Source: Bacillota bacterium (GTDB lineage Bacteria; Bacillota; Clostridia; Lachnospirales; Lachnospiraceae). From it: a stretch of 7,928 nucleotides of DNA. Shown here piece by piece: positions 7,074 through 7,928 of the stretch (position 1 is the first letter of the stretch; every line of letters begins with the position of its first letter). The notes under the pieces are model-generated. The model made no database searches and was not told the DNA's origin. It saw nothing but the letters and a program-made list of their open reading frames with translations. The stretch is from positions 1 through 7,928 of the forward strand of contig JAEWPN010000263.1 in the NCBI GenBank assembly GCA_023399455.1. The letters run 5' to 3'. Position numbers and translations under genes: made by a program.

Positions 7074-7102
7074 TTGACACTTCTCAAATTATGTGATTTA
7101 AA
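7074..7102 (+). promoter_or_regulatory. Promoter of the AraC-family regulator gene
   Basis: A perfect -35 box TTGACA (7074-7079) is followed by a 17-base spacer and a -10 box TTTAAA (7097-7102; four of six matches), preceded by TG one base upstream (7094-7095) as in extended -10 promoters. Transcription would start near 7109, leaving a leader of about 58 bases that includes the palindrome at 7128-7149. Confidence 0.55.
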
Positions 7103-7127
7103 TAAAATATATGATAAACAAAGACAA

Positions 7128-7149
7128 TACGGCAGTATAGACTGCCGTA
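7128..7149 (+). promoter_or_regulatory. Perfect palindrome / leader stem-loop touching the regulator's ribosome site
   Basis: Arms TACGGCAGT (7128-7136) and ACTGCCGTA (7141-7149) are perfect reverse complements around an ATAG loop. The last base of the right arm is the first A of the AGGAGG at 7149-7154. In RNA it would be a stable nine-pair stem next to the ribosome site; in DNA it could be an operator. No T-run follows, so it is not a typical terminator. Confidence 0.6.
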
Positions 7150-7159
7150 GGAGGGGGAG
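7149..7159 (+). promoter_or_regulatory. Extended purine-rich ribosome binding site of the regulator
   Basis: AGGAGGGGGAG offers two overlapping anti-16S matches. AGGAGG (7149-7154) is best spaced for ATG 7161 (six bases), while GGGGGAG (7153-7159) is eight bases before ATG 7168, the start of the regulator. The two ATGs are in different frames. Confidence 0.6.
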
Positions 7160-7160
7160 A

Positions 7161-7196
7161 ATGGCTTATGATAGAAATATTAAATGGAATTCATGA
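7161..7196 (+). other. Possible 11-residue leader ORF overlapping the regulator start
   Basis: ATG 7161 opens a short frame, MAYDRNIKWNS, ending at TGA 7194-7196. It overlaps the first ten codons of the regulator in another frame and shares its ribosome site with better spacing. It may lower or tune regulator translation, or simply be a chance ATG. No conservation can be judged from one sequence. Confidence 0.2.
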
Positions 7197-7928
7197 AACT
7201 GTAGCATATGACGCCGTGAATGGATTAAAGCTATACCATAATGTACAGGTAGAGGATTACCCCCTGCACTGGCATACAGCTCTGGAGATCATAATGCCTG
7301 TCAAAAATAAATATACCGTAATGGTGGACGGAAAGACTCATGAAATCGCAGAAGGCGATATATGGATCACTCCTCCCGGAACGCTTCACGCGCTGTTGGC
7401 CCCTCCGGACGGAGAGCGCATGATTATGCTTTTCGATTACAGTCTGATCTGCAATTTGAAGGGAATGGATTCTCTTCTTCACATGCTCCATCCCTATACG
7501 TTAATTACAGAAAACGAACAACCTGACCTGCGCAGAAGACTCCAGTTTTATCTGGGAGAGATCAGCCGGGAGTACGATACGAAATCTCCTTTTGCGGAGG
7601 CTTGTGTTTATTCCTTTATGATACGCTTTTTTGTCACGCTGGGACGTGTCAGTCTGAACGCTAATACCCGGTTCCCAGGCATTACTAACAGCAAACAGCA
7701 TGAATATGTAGAGAAGTTCATGATGGTCTGCAACTATATTACCGATCATTGCACGGAAAATATCAGCGTGGATGACCTCGCCGATCTGGCGGGGTTTTCC
7801 AAGTTTCATTTCGCCAGATTATTTAAGCAGTTTTCCAATATGTCCTGTTATGATTATTTAACGCAAAAGAGAATCGCACATGCAGAAAGACTTCTGATTA
7901 AGCCGGATATCTCCATTACCGAGGTTGC
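7168..7928 (+). CDS. AraC-family transcriptional regulator with cupin sensor domain (3' end cut off)
   Basis: The frame from ATG 7168 stays open to the right edge (253 codons plus two bases). The N-terminal half is an AraC-type cupin: YPLHWHTALEII (31-42) with His34, His36 and Glu40, then EGDIWITPPGTLHAL (62-76) with His74, the usual ligand-pocket pattern. A helical linker follows (about 115-180), then the DNA-binding domain, with the first helix-turn-helix at about 199-221 (SVDDLADLAGFSKFHFARLF) and the joining helix YLTQKRIAHAERLL (230-243). The second helix-turn-helix begins at ISITEV and is cut by the window end; about 30-40 residues are missing. Divergent placement suggests it controls the GH3-GH67-transporter operon, probably as a sugar-responsive activator, and possibly itself. 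The ligand is not readable from sequence; xylose, xylobiose or an aldouronate are plausible. Confidence 0.93.
   Translation, partial: MIEILNGIHETVAYDAVNGLKLYHNVQVEDYPLHWHTALEIIMPVKNKYTVMVDGKTHEIAEGDIWITPPGTLHALLAPPDGERMIMLFDYSLICNLKGMDSLLHMLHPYTLITENEQPDLRRRLQFYLGEISREYDTKSPFAEACVYSFMIRFFVTLGRVSLNANTRFPGITNSKQHEYVEKFMMVCNYITDHCTENISVDDLADLAGFSKFHFARLFKQFSNMSCYDYLTQKRIAHAERLLIKPDISITEV

Larger units (their letters stand above)
6732..7167. other. Divergent control region between the operon and the regulator
   Basis: These 436 bases hold no convincing protein gene apart from a possible 11-residue leader ORF. The part nearest the operon (6740-6840) is moderately AT-rich with several short inverted repeats. 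The middle is extreme: 14 G/C in 120 bases at 6901-7020, with many A- and T-tracts that would be expected to bend DNA. The part nearest the regulator has a recognisable promoter and a palindrome. The region must carry promoters for both directions and probably the operators of the AraC-type regulator. Confidence 0.8.

Noticed and set aside
7161..7163. ATG 7161 as the start of the regulator
   Set aside because: That frame stops after 11 residues; the cupin and helix-turn-helix motifs are all in the frame of ATG 7168.
7231..7809. Two minus-strand open frames of 86 and 102 codons
   Set aside because: They are antisense to the cupin and linker of the AraC-family gene, whose own motifs are unmistakable.

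Overview
The window looks like part of a carbohydrate-utilisation locus from a Gram-positive, low-to-mid GC Firmicute, most likely a gut- or rumen-type Clostridia/Lachnospiraceae. This rests on AGGAGG ribosome sites before most genes, a lipobox-anchored solute-binding protein, LplB/YtcP-type permeases and an AraC-type regulator with a cupin sensor domain. The taxon is inferred from gene style, not from a marker gene.

Layout: five genes run leftward on the minus strand with gaps of 9, 48, 15 and 86 bases, so they probably form one operon. In transcription order they are a cytoplasmic GH3 glycosidase, probably a beta-xylosidase (6731-4593); a GH67 alpha-glucuronidase with its whole catalytic triad (4583-2553); two sugar ABC transporter permeases (2504-1566 and 1550-672); and the start of a lipoprotein solute-binding protein (585 to the left edge, incomplete). 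A divergent AraC-family regulator starts at 7168 and runs off the right edge partway through its DNA-binding domain.

How they would work together: the lipoprotein and permeases import short glucuronic-acid-decorated xylo-oligosaccharides (aldouronates). The GH67 enzyme removes the terminal (4-O-methyl)glucuronic acid inside the cell, and the GH3 enzyme trims the remaining xylo-oligosaccharide to xylose. The cupin/AraC protein probably senses a sugar of this pathway and controls the operon. No transporter ATPase and no xylanase lies in the window. An ATPase shared from elsewhere in the genome (MsmX/MsmK type) is usual for such systems.

The 436-base divergent intergenic region (6732-7167) is the least ordinary part. 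Its middle is extremely AT-rich (14 G/C in 120 bases at 6901-7020). It holds three copies of a 19-bp motif, two direct and one inverted; the inverted copy abuts the regulator's -35 box. It also has a cluster of short inverted repeats before the operon, and a perfect 9-bp-arm palindrome touching the regulator's ribosome site. The genes form a recognisable aldouronate-utilisation system, not a new kind of system; the control region is what deserves a second look.
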